Shown here: positions 48,089-60,190 of the stretch, piece by piece | How positions within the stretch are numbered: position 1 is the stretch's first letter | Layout: every line of letters begins with the position of its first letter | Assembly (NCBI GenBank): GCA_030248215.1 | Contig: JASANG010000621.1 | Span: 310,001-374,000, forward strand | Direction: 5' to 3' | Length of the DNA: 64,000 bases | Origin: Enoplolaimus lenunculus | Lineage: Eukaryota; Nematoda; Enoplea; Enoplida; Thoracostomopsidae | Notes under the pieces: generated by a model | Told to the model about the DNA's origin: nothing | The model's database searches: none | The model's input: the letters and a program-made list of their open reading frames with translations, nothing else | Program-made: the position numbers and the translations under genes

Positions 48089-49483
48089 CTTATTCCTGGT
48101 CAAAGTCAACCATGTCATTTGTGTGCATTATTATATATTTCGTATTGTCTTAAGGTACTAAACCCGTTTTCCTACTAAATTTCATAAGCTCGTTACATTG
48201 CGCTATTCCATTTCCGCCAATTCACTCTATTTTCTAAAGTTTGTGCCAATATGTTCATGCAATGTTTTCTACTCAATTAACCGCTGGTCTTTAACTTTGG
48301 GCAAACTTCGGAGCGAAGTCGCGAAGACCGTGTAGTTTCAACAGCTGCTATCTAGTTAAGTAATTACTGTAATATTACCATTAAATATAACGAATATAGC
48401 GAGAGTAAGGCTGCATTAATTCTGTTTGCCAGACTGATGTTGCTTGGTGCCAAAATCATGTGTTAAGTAATTGAGCTGACGTTGTGCGTTTTTTTGGGTT
48501 TTCGAACCTTAATTTTCGTTTCTAAAGCACTTGTTTAACTTGTTGCTCCAAGGGAAGTGTGTACCCTGAATCGTAAACTGATTGCTTTGAGCGTAAAACA
48601 TACAATGCTAAAAATAGATATTTATAATGCAACTGCTTCAATAGTGCTCGGTTTTCGGTTTTTAAGATTAGTACTAGTGATGGTCATGGGATATTTTTTC
48701 ATATCCGGATATCCGGCAAGTCGTGCCGGATATTTATCCGAATATCCTGCAACAGAGATTCTATAGAATGTCACCCTTCCCTCGACCTACGTATACATGA
48801 GCTGTTTTTTCGTATTCCAAGAAGAAAGACCCACATTATAAAATATACTTACGCTAAAACGTACAAACATCAGTCCATCTTTTTAGTGGTGTCCTGCTTT
48901 TACTGGCAGATCCAGAAATTTCTGACGGGGAGCAGGCTCGTAAATGTTTTAATACGTAATTTTTCACCAAAATTTTTTGAGGGGGTAAAATTGTACGGTA
49001 TGCCTAATCATTTTTTACAAAACAACTTTCCGAGGGAGGACAGTTGCAATGTACAGACCTTGTCATATTATCACAAAAAAATTTGAAGAAGGAAAATTAT
49101 AGGGACGTTATCATAACTTCAAAATTTATGAACTCATGGCTTCTGTGTCATGATAAACTCAAATGTGCCGAATACAGATTGCCAGGTTTTCAAGCCAGCC
49201 TGTTACTATTAGCATCATACTCAAGGCTTGGCGTCTTAAATCCAAAGCGGACGCAATTGACGTATGTATGAGTAGATTTTGTTTCTTGCAATTAGATAAA
49301 TAAGTTTAGTGCTTGACGGTGCATATTCGATGCAAGTTTTTCACTGGGCTAATTTTTAAATAATTTAAAAATACGAAGTCATTTTTCAAGACAGCTCGTG
49401 TGGTGAGATGTAGCACTTTAGATGATCCGAGGTCTATCGCCTTTTAGAAAAATATGGTAAAATTTTTCACTGAAGTATATATA
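48089..49483. other. Intergenic sequence with transposon fragments
   Basis: No exons were found. A fragment of the GGATATCCG-rich transposon family is near 48670-48760 (TAGTGATGG followed by CATATCCGGATATCCGG). The region from 48500 also resembles 37480-37620 (the segment around TTGCTCTTAAGGAAGTG), so larger pieces of this family are shared. Confidence 0.45.
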
Positions 49484-51412
49484 AATATTTTGGCCCATGT
49501 TATGCGTCATCCATTTTAATGTGTGCTCGCCGTGTGGAAAATTGACGCAACCATTTCCAAGTACGGTTTTGAAAAACGCTTCAAAAAGGAAATGGAATTT
49601 CAAAACTGTTTCAATTTCCCACAGCTATCGATTTTTCAAACTCAAGTAGTTAATTGATAGCATTATTTGATCTTCAATTTACCATTAGCGCTTTTTTAAA
49701 CAAGGGCAATGGGAAATTGCGCCATTTTCCAAATTCAATTTCCGCTTTGCCTTGACACTTCAATTACCAAAGTGGAAATTGAAAGAGAAGCATAACGTTT
49801 AGCAATTAAATGATATTGTCCCTCTTATCGAAAATTGAATTTACAGTTTACAATTTCAATTGTGATATTGTCCCCTAAAAGGATGAAATTTTACAACTCA
49901 AAGTTCAAATAGAAGGTTAGGATGAGAGTTTCTAGAAATGATGTTTGATGGGCCACCCAAGTCGCAAGGTTGAAGTTGTGCGATTGAAATTTTGAATATC
50001 TTGACGTTAGTGGTCATTCGACGCTTGGGGTCAAGTTTCTTGTGCTACCAGTTTTACTGAGGTTGGGTTTAAAATTGGAACAGCAATTTTTTTGCGCACA
50101 TTGGAGTTACTTTTTATGGAGTACGACGGTATATTGATTCAAGGATTGGTGATTACAATTGGTATCCCCCGCAAACTGAAACCGCATATAGTCACGTTGA
50201 ACTTACTATGTCCGAACGTGTCTACGATCTAATTAAGAATATAGACGAAACGAGCGAAGATTTATTAGTGTTAATAGTTTTGCATAATTTAGCAAAAATT
50301 ATCTGTTTAGTTCGTTTTGATTGACTTCTGTCACTTTTCAAAAAATCAACATAAAACCAAACAACTTAACAACATATTGCAGATATTGGCTAAAATTAAC
50401 TAATTAGCCATCATTTTTACTACATAATTTCGCCCCACCTGCGGCTCCGGCTCCGGTATTTTTCACCTCCGGTTGCACCCTGCTACGTAAATGTATACCA
50501 GACAGACTTCACAGGCGTTTACAGAACTAAGAACCATGATAGAGAATTGGGCTCAATTACTTCAGACATCACGCCCCCTAAACGTCAGTCACTTTTTCCT
50601 ATACTTAGTGCTTCTTAGGCTAAGATTTAGACTTAGGGCTACGGTTACCGCCCCTGGATTGTTTTTTCCGGAAAAAAATTATGACCGGAAAAAATGGAAA
50701 AATGGAAAAAACTCATTCCTTGTCTGAGTGATCGGTTATCCCACCCAAATCTTTCTTTCACTTCCGACGTCGAAAACGCCTGCCGTCATAGTTGAAAGCG
50801 AATTATTGCACCGATTAGTTCAAAGGTCATGTACCTACAGCAGTGTTTCCGCTTTTATGATTTTTTCAATTTCCCACTGCCCTGCTGATTTTCAACTACC
50901 GTGAGGGAAATTGAAAATGAAATTTGGGTGCCCATTTCCCACTGCAGTTTTGGTGACTTTTCAATTTCCTTTTTGACAGCAAATTTAGCTTATCAATTTC
51001 CTATTTAAGTTTTAAAAATGTCTCAATTTCCTACTGCTGTCCTATTTAAATTCCCCATTGGGAAATCGACACTCAAAATATCATTTCAATTTACTAGTAC
51101 GGTTTGTAAATTGTCTCAATTTCCCACTAGACCAATTTTTTCAAATTAAATTTCCTTCTTGAAACGTTTTTCAAAACCGTACTTGGAAATGGTTGCGTCA
51201 ATTTTCCACACGGCGGGCACACGATAAAATGGATGACGCATTACTTTAAGGGGCGTCCAGGTTTTGGTTGGTCTATAAAAGAGTAGGTTTAGATTCTAGG
51301 TTACATTTTTTTGCCTAGGCTTAAGAACTCATTTTTGCAACGCTTAGCCTTAGGTGTAGCAGTACGCTTAATCTACTGTTACGCCCCTTTAAGTAACATT
51401 GGCCAATATTTT
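49484..51412. mobile_element. 1.9-kb GGCC-ended foldback element with perfect 8-bp duplication
   Basis: The element is 49492-51404, flanked by AATATTTT at 49484-49491 and 51405-51412. The ends are GGCCCATGTTATGCG and the inverse ACATTGGCC. Inverted arms of about 120 bases (49500-49620 against 51140-51240) include CCGTGTGGAAAATTGACGC. A GGGGCGTCC...ACGCCCC MITE core lies at about 51245-51393, near the right end. A CCGGTTGCACCCTG hAT end is inside at about 50400-50483. TTTCCCACT/AATTGAAA-type repeats fill much of the interior. No transposase frame. Confidence 0.85.
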
Positions 51413-52620
51413 TGACAATAACATATGAATAATAATGTAATCAATCGGATTTATTAGACAATCTGAAATTTTCTCGCTGACCCATGAGGATTTTGAAAAG
51501 TAAAAGTTTCATAGCTAGATTCAACATAAATGAAGTTTGTTTACGTTAAGTTTTATTTGTTTGCAATAGCTACGAGTTGTGTCTACAGTTTCAGAATGAG
51601 TAAGGAGTCATTGCCGCAAAATGTTGCAAATATTTAACGACACTGGAATACTACGATAATTGCTAGATATTTTTGCAGGATCATCCAAAACGACTTGGAG
51701 GTAGATAGCTACCAGGGTTCAACCGGAGGTCTATTGTCGGCCGCAGGGCCAGTCGGGAACTTCAAACTAACCGGTAATGAAACAAAAAAAACATTAACTA
51801 TTTTACCGTAGTAATAAAACTTGGTGTTTTTACCGGAAACGAAAATTGATTTTTGCTGTAAACAAATATCCGGTTTACAGCCTGGCCATAACCCTTCCAT
51901 CACGGCCAACAGTTTTCAAGGACTCTCAACGTTCAGTCGCCATTAACTACAGGTATGTCTATACCGTTACGACTTACACTCACAATAAACGGAAGCAACT
52001 ATACTTTTATTAATACGATAAAATACAGGCCTGTTACTTATATACAGGGCGGCCCCGTTTTCTGATGGAACTGCAAGATACTACTGTTATGCTTATACTT
52101 ACACTGTTTAAGACGATTATGCTGCTTAGGCTAAGGAACATACTTCTACTGGTTTTACGGCCCCAAAAGTAACACCTGCCAAAAAACAAATATTATCTCA
52201 ACTCTACATATATACAAATATACACTCAACTCTGCATTTTTGTCGTAGTTCTATGCATGTGTTGTTCATATAAAAAAAAGAACAAGTTTACTAAAACTGC
52301 ACCGTAAACGAGAACCAGTTACACACCATTTGTGCTAATTCCATATGAACAGATAAACTCAAAAACACTAGATTCGAGTATGAAACTAGCATTGAGTTAA
52401 GTTTAAGTCCGAAGCGCTCGTTTGCCGAACACCCCGGGTTTTATTAAAAGGATAAACCACATTTACATCAACGAAAGCAATTATATAAACCAAAGAAGGC
52501 AACAACATATTATCATAACATAACAAAGGTCCTTGAAAATTACCCATTATTCTACTCTGCTTGCAAGGATATTATTCAGAGCAAATATGTTAAAAAGCAC
52601 ACAAGAAACCTAGTTTCAAA
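51413..52620. other. Intergenic sequence with small transposon remnants
   Basis: A degraded hAT-type pair of ends is near 51714-51885 (CAGGGTTCAACCGG to CCGGTTTACAGCCTG). A TTAGGC-bearing fragment is at about 52045-52180. Otherwise it is featureless AT-rich DNA. Confidence 0.45.
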
Positions 52621-52632
52621 ACAAACTACAAA

Positions 52633-54184
52633 TCAGGTACGCTGAGAAAAAGACATTCGAAAACCCAGCATGCTATCATTCTGTCGGGTTATTGTTCCAA
52701 AAACCTTAAAAAAACATTCTGCTTTTAGATACAGCTTAAGTTTGCACAAATTTCTATAAACATTTTCCTGAAAAACATCAACAACACAGACATTTTCATT
52801 GTTAAACTCGAGTTTACATCGAGCACTCCATATTGCCAATTGTGCATGTTGGACGATGAAATTAAAAGCTATTCTCTTTAATGGGTCGTGAATATTTCGT
52901 CCCAAAATTAAATCCGAAATCGTTATTTCATTTACTCCAGCTACCTGTTGCAAAACGGGAGTAATGAAAAAACTAATTTCTTGCGCCCGCAAACAATAAA
53001 TAAACACATGAACATTATCCTCCCGCACTTCAATTCCATCCAAATAACAAAACGAACATATATTTGTCCCATCTGTAAAATGACTAGTGCGGTGATTAGT
53101 ATACAATGACTTGTGTCTTAACCTAAAATGGACGTCTAGCGCAGAGCCGTCAACATATTTCGCTTTTGCCCATATCCATGATCCCTCGACAAAAATAGGT
53201 TCAACTCCTTGCTCGTCTCGCCAAAAAACATGTTTAGGATGCATGAGTCCCTTATACACAGCGTGTATCCACATTTTATGCAATTTATTTGCCGACACTG
53301 TTTTTAAGGATAACTTTTCGCCAAAAAACCAACAAAAATTTCCATCCATTTTAAAAGATGACTCAATCATTGCAATCCGTATCTCTTTATATACTCCGGT
53401 ACATCAATGCGTCTCAGTTGACGTTTAGTCGAAAACTGAACTTGCCGAAAGAAATGTTCGAAACATCTCTTCCAACTCACAACTTCGGTACCTCTTAATA
53501 TTCGAATATAAAACATTAAACGATTCACTTTCAGTCTGACAAAAATATTTGGGAAATTTATCCCGCCGTGACTAGGTTGTAAAAACAGGATATCCCTTCT
53601 AATAATACTAGCGGTGGACGGGTACCACAACCACTTATAAACCACATTGATAGTTTCCTTCACTAGTTGCTCAGGGGGTGTTACTAATTTTATCAAATAA
53701 TTAAACATACACAAAAAATAAATGTGAACAAGATGGATTTTTCCAAAAACACAGAGATACCTCGGGGCGGTATTCGCTGTTCAAGACTTGCAATTGCTTC
53801 ATAGCACTTTATCCAATTTTCAGGAACATCGAGTCCCTTTGAATCAAACCAAAGGCCATAAATTTTCACTCTTTCAACAATAAAGCGTGCATATTGATGG
53901 GGTACAAGTGCGTTCCTTAGATCGCCCATTAATAGTATCTGTGTTTTAGTTTCCTTTAGTCGGCTGCCAGAGGCCTTTTGAAATTTTTCAAAAACATCAA
54001 AAACCACACTTATATCTGAAATCCTACTTAGAAAAATATTAGTGTCGTCGGCAAACTTAGTCACTCGGGTGTTAATGCCGTATAGTGGTATCCCCGAAAT
54101 TCTTGAAGTTATTCGAAGATAATGAGCTACCACTTCCGCTGTTATGACATATAATGACGGCGATAAGGGAAGTATTTGTTTCAT
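52633..54184 (-). pseudogene. 5'-truncated LINE (non-LTR retrotransposon) reverse transcriptase
   Basis: Three minus-strand frames (54184-53693, 53714-53367, 53370-52633) follow one another with frame shifts between them. The first carries the reverse-transcriptase palm: PLSPSLYVITAEVV, then the catalytic KFADDTNIF (FADD in place of YADD). The last carries a zinc-binding pattern C-x-x-C ... H-x-F-x-x-C (CSFCYLDGIEVRED onward) typical of the region after the reverse transcriptase in L1/Tx1-like LINEs. Endonuclease and fingers regions are missing. The truncated 5' end abuts a gag fragment near 54180. Confidence 0.8.
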
Positions 54185-54899
54185 TTGCTGTATTAGTTTC
54201 TAAAAGTCTGTACTGTGCTTCCTCTTTTTCAGCAAGTTTGATTGCATCCTCCAGTGACTTAGGTTCCTTAGATAAAACAAATTTTTTCATTCTACGGTCA
54301 CGAAGGCCTTCAATAAAAAAGTCGCAAGCGAATGCATCTCGTGTATGTTCATCTATATTAGGCCATGCGCCACGTGCGAGTACTTTAATAGCTTGCCCAT
54401 AGTCACCTACGCCTTCTGTAACTAATTGTTTGCGACGAACTAGTTCATTTCTTTTAAATTTTTCTCCCTCTGGTGCTTGCAGTAACTCTACAAGTTTAGC
54501 CGTTAATGCTGAGTAACTGCGCTTAGTGGCATCAGGTAGTCCACGATAACATTCAAGTGCAGTGCCTCTTAAATACGCTGGTAGTACTTTGGTTTTCCGA
54601 GCTTCATTCCAGTTATTGGCGTTGGCTACAAGTTCAAAAAGTTCGAACCACTGTTTAAAATCTTCCCCAATTTTTCCATGATATAGTGCAAGGTCGGTTT
54701 GGTATGTTACAGATGTGCTAGAAGTGGTGTCTAAATCAGTAATTTGTTCTTGTAGTACTGCAACACTTTTATTTGTTTCCGTTTGATTGCGTAAAAGGTG
54801 TGAAATTTCTTGATTTTGTCTTTCCAGGGCTCGCAAAATGCTATCTGTGCGCTCCTTCCCCGTGAAAGATGTAGAGGGTGCAGGGTCCTCCTTAGACAT
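54180..54899 (-). pseudogene. LTR-retrotransposon gag, N-terminal part, truncated
   Basis: It starts at ATG 54899, about 380 bases inside the primer-binding site, and reads openly for about 240 residues. A coiled-coil-like N-terminus is followed by a capsid-type helical domain (WFELFELVANANNWNE, YRGLPDATKRSY, EDAIKLAEKEEAQY). It then runs into LINE sequence at about 54180. No zinc knuckle remains on this strand. The family is Ty3/Metaviridae- or retrovirus-like gag; the exact lineage is not determined. Confidence 0.75.
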
Positions 54900-55280
54900 T
54901 GAGTCCGGTTTAGACCAGGGCGCTTAGAATTATTCGAAAATATGGGATGTACCAGCGGGTACGGAATGGTAAAGCAAGAATTGGGAGCGAGATGCGCTCC
55001 GGAGATGAACGAGGTACGTTCGAAGGCTTCTGGGGGCGCCCAGAAGAGCTTCTGGAACTAAACGGACTTGGTTATGAAGGACGTGCTAAGGTGTGATGTT
55101 GCCTACTTAAAGTATCCCGTTTTATTTATTGTGAGTTAGTTAGTATGGTTAAATTAAGCCTAATTAATTTAGTACGTGTGCTTAATTTTACAGTGTAAAT
55201 TTGTCGGTTGGGTTGTTTTGCTAATGTGTCTGTTACGGGGAAGCGGTATTCCTATCTACTGATTGCACCGGGTTTGAATT

Positions 55281-55303
55281 TTCGATCCCCAGTACGACCT
55301 CCA
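55281..55303 (-). promoter_or_regulatory. Primer-binding site of the LTR element
   Basis: On the minus strand it is TGGAGGTCGTACTGGGGATC followed by GAA, starting four bases after the LTR end. Its complement reads as a tRNA 3' end: a T-loop TTCGATC, T-stem, 7-base acceptor strand, U discriminator and CCA. A U discriminator with a GG-start acceptor would fit a tRNA-Gln-like primer, but the tRNA is not identified. Confidence 0.75.
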
Positions 55304-55307
55304 AAAA

Positions 55308-55772
55308 TGTAACGCCGCTTATGAATTCTATCTACTTACCACAAGGGATCCAATTCGTGGCATGCGCTATCAATAAACCCACGAAACTGGCCGATAATTG
55401 TAAACGTCCAGAGCGAAAAGATAATACGAAAAACTCGGTTTTCCAAGCGATAAATACGGCGCACACAGCCCGTTGGTAAGAAAATGTAAACTGCCAATTG
55501 CACTGAAGTAAACAGCAAAATTCCAACTAGTTCTGTTCTCTAACCGCGCTCTCCGTTTATATATCAGCTAATTGTTTAGCCTTAACATTCAGAATTTTAC
55601 AACATTTTTTTAACTACCCTTTTCAAATCTTCCAACTTTGCGCATTTCATAAAATCAACATTTCAAATTATTTTCTCTTTTTCTCCATTTACAGCTCGTG
55701 AACAATGCCTATTCATCACTGGTTTTAAATATAAAAATTTAAGCAAAGTATGAATAATCACCAAAAGTTACA
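55308..55772 (-). repeat. Long terminal repeat, minus-strand orientation
   Basis: The boundaries TGTAAC ... GTTACA form a 6-bp inverted end, and the inner end is next to the primer-binding site. On the minus strand there is a TATA-like ATATATAAACGGAG near 55563-55549, giving the expected U3-R-U5 order. No second intact LTR was found in the window. Confidence 0.75.
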
Positions 55773-58334
55773 CTGCGCCACACTGCAATTAAAGCAGCCT
55801 TGAAGGGTTTAATTGAAACTCAACAGGCTATGATACACCAACTTACAAATAAAACGGACCGACGTGTTTCATTTGTAGAAGACGGTGCAGTAGCCGCTAT
55901 CGAACCAGAAGATAAATATAAAAATTTAAGTCTTGAAATAGAACGATTGCATAGAAGATTAGATGGGTTCTTTCGGGTACAAAATAATCGTAGACCAGAT
56001 TCGAGAAGATTTAGTTCACCGGGTTACCTTGGACGCTCCACCACTTCGGGCAACATACGCTGTGAACACTGTAATGGTGCACACCACAGCTATACTTGTA
56101 CTCGAAAACCATACACTTCTAGTTACCGGTCAGCAACGCCAGACAGACCCAGTAGAAGTCCGGGACGAACATTTAGAGGACAATAACCATACTATACTAG
56201 TCGGAATGAGCAGCGAGGACCTACCCTAAGCACACCTAGACGTGCTAGTCCATCTCCAGCACGCGGAGCTCAGCATAGCAGCAATAACCGAGATCGAAAC
56301 TATGTTAACAGTATTGATACTACAAACTTGGAGAATTTACAGGCAGAGAATGACGCTTTGAGGGATCACTTGCAACGGTTAAGTGAAGCTGGACCGACAT
56401 CCTTTTTAGCAAATGTGATACCACACACTAAACCTCAACAAAAAATTATTAATTCATACCAACCAACCACAAAATTTAGGTTTATACTCATCATTGCTTT
56501 TGTACTTATATACTACTGTTTTTATTGCGGTCACTGCGGTACATATAACTTTTGTCAAGGTAACAAAGGGGGTCACGCTATAGCAATCCCACAAACACTC
56601 ACCTGTGTTAATCCTCATGTGGCAAAAGTACAGGATATAGATATTAGACTTTTTACACCTCGAACCGAACCCGTAATAAGGACCACATGGAAATGTTCTA
56701 TTATACAAAGAACTATTTGCACTAACACTGGGTTCTTCGGTTCAAAAGGAATCGTTTCAGATAACACTTATGAAAAACCAGCTGATATTATCACTTGCAA
56801 AATAGCACGCACTAACAAGGTCTATAGAAATACAACGCTCATTCAGACAACTCCAACTACCTGGTCTACCTTGCAAACTTTAAATGTGAAATACAAATGG
56901 TGCTGCTATAGTTTCTGCCAGTCAATTGAGAATTTTCTCCTAGAGGTTGGCCAAGCCGCGACATTTAATGGTGTGGTTCTAGTTAGTAGTCTAGGGGATC
57001 TTAGCGCCTGCACAACCTCCAATGACTATTGTCAAACACGTACAGCAACCTACGTCTGGATCAAACATTTTCCACCAGGACCTTTATGTCACTTACAAGA
57101 GCATGGTACATACACCGGAAAAATTAGTAACCAGCACATCATTGTCGATGAGGTTCAAGGAGCATTTACACTTACTAATATTACCACTATAAATTGCCGA
57201 TGCACAAAGGGTATTCTACATGAGACATTTGAAGGGGTTAGTATCGAATTTCTTTCCGTTAATAGTTTACAACTGAAATCTCTGCAAACCCAATACTCGA
57301 TGCAAACAGATGACAATATTGCATCAAACACCAGTGAACATACTAACGCCATCGATCCTGTCAATACTAAATTAAATTATTTACAATACCAAATTAATAG
57401 AATGCAAATTGAAAGTTTTGCACGGGTATGGCAAGAGTTATGTGCTAATAGGAAACGACAACTACATATGATAAAACAATTAATAACACTAGATGCCACA
57501 TTGGGAGCCAGAGTTTTACTTCAGCGGGACAGCATACATGCAGTTATAGCTGGTGAAGCACTTCTCGTATGGGACTGTATACCAATCGAAGTTACATATT
57601 TTTATTGGGACCACAATTTAAATGGAACCTGTTATGAGTATATACCTGTTGAAACAAAACTCAAAACACTTTTTGTTTTGCCAGGTACTAAAGATCTAGT
57701 GGCTGAATCAAAAATTATACCTTGCAATACACCACTGCATACTTATTACCAACTTCAAAATCGTTGGCATTCTATAGGACAGGAAATTCATGTATCCGAC
57801 GTACCACTGAATCTAATCTGGACCTCAAAATTTAAATTCTTTTCTTTTAATGCCAGCTCAATTGCTCTGAGACATACTTCAAACTACCTACCTTATATGT
57901 ACCAACTCTTAAATGAAAGACAACGGTACCGCGACACACAAACGCAATTAGACAGACTTGTTAATTACACAGCAGGAATGTCTTACGATCCATCAGTCGT
58001 CTATAATGTGATTAAAGGAACCGGAGACGGTATAGCTACGGTGGTTAAAAGTTATGGTAATACAGTTGGCAAAATATTTCATAGTGTTACTACCGACACT
58101 ATAAGTTTAGTCAATGGCTTGCTGCGGGGACCCATACAAATTATTATCAATCTCATAGTTATTATAGGCCTTATGTTAGCAGTTATTGGGTTCCTATATG
58201 TAGGCTATAAAAGAAGACTGTTTCAAAAATGCAAACCGCGGAAAACCATATTTAAAAACCGAACTATAACAAGGTTTTGGCCCGTGTCTAAAAGAATTCA
58301 CCACCAGAAGTGCCGGAATTACCAGATGTACTAA
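55773..58334 (+). pseudogene. Retroelement gag C-terminus (zinc knuckle) followed by envelope-like frame, no pol
   Basis: This is an old retroelement copy in the opposite orientation to the adjoining LTR and gag N-terminus. Up to 56186 it encodes the end of gag, with a CCHC-like knuckle (CEHCNGAHHSYTC) and a basic Arg/Ser-rich tail, and stops at TAA 56184-56186. The same frame stays open afterwards. The longest piece, 56328-58334 (668 codons), has a hydrophobic segment at about 50-66, a Cys-rich ectodomain with N-glycosylation sites, a transmembrane segment at about 602-626 and a basic cytoplasmic tail. This is the layout of a viral or retroelement envelope glycoprotein; its family is not established. 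Protease, reverse transcriptase and integrase are entirely absent between the two parts. Confidence 0.65.
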
Positions 58335-58618
58335 AACCGAATGAACAAATTTTGAATACAGAAACAACAAGAAAACCTTCTTGGGCTATTATTGAGATTT
58401 CCGAAAAAGATACACCAATTTGGCCACCAAAATCAATTTGTGGTACAAAAACGGGTAATTTTCTTATTCCAGCTGAAGTGGCTGAGAGAAAAATGACTAT
58501 TATTTTCCGTTCTCCGAATATTTCTGACGCCACTCTCATAGCAAAAATGCTGCTGTTTTCCAATTCAAACACAATAGCCATTCATCGCAAAACTTTTAAG
58601 CATCCAACTTTAAGTTAA
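58292..58618 (+). pseudogene. Short open frame overlapping the envelope-like 3' end
   Basis: It is open in a different frame from the envelope-like tail, starts within it (PPEVPELPDVLKPNEQ) and runs to a TAA at 58616-58618. It may be the original cytoplasmic tail displaced by a frame shift, or a small accessory frame. Not recognised. Confidence 0.35.
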
Positions 58619-58639
58619 CAAGTGAATCACTAACATTAG

Positions 58640-60190
58640 CTGAGCGCTTGTTACACGATAATGCAAGGTTAAAAACTTAAAGTAGGCTTTAAAGTTTCGA
58701 ACTCAACTTTATTTGGTCGTGGAGTATTTATGCGCTACAATTTGAAATAATTGACATTTATTTACTCTAATTAAGGTTTAGGGACTCTATTCGCTTACGG
58801 ACTCTTATTAGGGATACGGACTCCTATTGATTTGGACTCAAAATGGGAAGTCCCGCTAATTAACTACAGTAAGTATTCAGGCGGCGCAGATGCTTAACTT
58901 GTTTAAGAAACGTACTTTTAAAATATTGAATCCGTTGCGTTCAATTTCGGCGCATATTTCGTCGGAAAATTCGTACGCATCCGGTTTAATAATTGCCAGT
59001 GTTTTCTCTGAATGATTTATCATACTTTTTTGTAGTTTTAAAGCAAATTTCAAATTTGACGCTAAATAAAAATGCAAAACACGGATCATTTTAAACTTAT
59101 AGGGAACATCCTTTTGAACGAGGAAACTGAACTATGAAATGTGAAACAATTTCTCGACTATTCGTTTTGCGTCTGTGATAGTTTACAATTTCAAATTGCG
59201 ATACAGTTGCATTGGCGGCATAAATTAAATATTTGAAGCTGTGATTGCTTGGGTTTAAAATATTTCTTAAAAATGTTAATTTTCAAAATTTCAACATTTC
59301 ATGCCGAAATTTCTTAAATTTATAAAATATATTCATTTCGATGTTTTATATATACATATATATGTATATAAGTATATATCAAGTGCAAATAAATTCAAAC
59401 TTTGTCACAACTAAATCATTACGCCATTTCAGGGTCAAAAACCCTCTGCGTGTCTCTACTGCTTACGATGCTGCTTCACTATCGATATTCCAACCGCAGT
59501 CGCCGAAATTTCTCATTCATAGGACGAATTAAAAAACTTAGAAGAAATTAAAAAAATAGGCTTAGATTGAAGGCGAAAACTGAAAATTAAAGTTCTGAAC
59601 ATAAACGAGTTGATTTTCAATCAATATGGTTGAAATGTTTTAGAAAACATAATGCGACATATGGGTTTACGTTTCTCTTTTTTCATTTTAATATTAAAGG
59701 TCAAAGAACGCGTAAACAAGAACTCGGTTTGAAATAAGATAATAAACCGAACAAATTTTATATACGAATGCAGTTACAGAAAACGGTTGCTAAGTAACGA
59801 CAACAATAATCTTGGTGTAGAATAAATATAAAAACGCAGGGTACGCAAGTGTACTCAACATAGGTTGGCTATAAAATATTTTGAAGACATTGAGCAAACT
59901 ATAGGCCGCAAGAGACTAGAAGCATCGATTTGTCACTTAGAACATATGCTATTGCAAGTACTGTAGGGACCCGAATAAGCGAGAAGGGGGTAATAAGATG
60001 GGGTCGCCATTTTGGGTAGTCCGTAACAGATAGAATCCCTAAACCCTATTTAGAGTCGATAAATGTCAATCATTCCTAACTGTAGCGCATGACTGACTCC
60101 AGGACCAAACAATTTGAGTTTGAAACTTGAAAGCGTACTTAAGTTTTGAAAATAGATTCCTTAGTATAACCTTGCATTAGCGCTCAAGCT
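58640..60190. mobile_element. Foldback repeat enclosing a kinase-gene fragment
   Basis: The left arm (58640-58850) and right arm (about 59990-60190) are inverted, diverged copies. Shared landmarks in both are GAGCGCT, AATGCAAGGTTA, AACTTAA, TTGACATTTAT, GGTTTAGGGA and ACTCAAAATGG-type sequence. The arms are about 200 bases. The centre carries the fragment at 58877-59089 and an AT palindrome near 59344-59380. No transposase was seen. Confidence 0.65.
58877..59089 (-). pseudogene. Nucleoside diphosphate kinase (NME5-like) N-terminal fragment
   Basis: The minus-strand frame includes SEKTLAIIKPDA, the start motif of the NDPK fold, and continues EICAEIERNGFNILKVRF, which resembles NME5-type proteins (axonemal/ciliary NDPK relatives). 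After about 40 homologous residues the match ends and a stop follows. The catalytic His region is absent. No further exon was found leftward, where the envelope-like frame lies. It is probably a captured or broken gene piece; a first exon of a gene continuing outside recognisable sequence is less likely. Confidence 0.65.

Noticed and set aside
53111..53428. Plus-strand open frame of 105 codons
   Set aside because: It is the reverse strand of the LINE reverse-transcriptase region.
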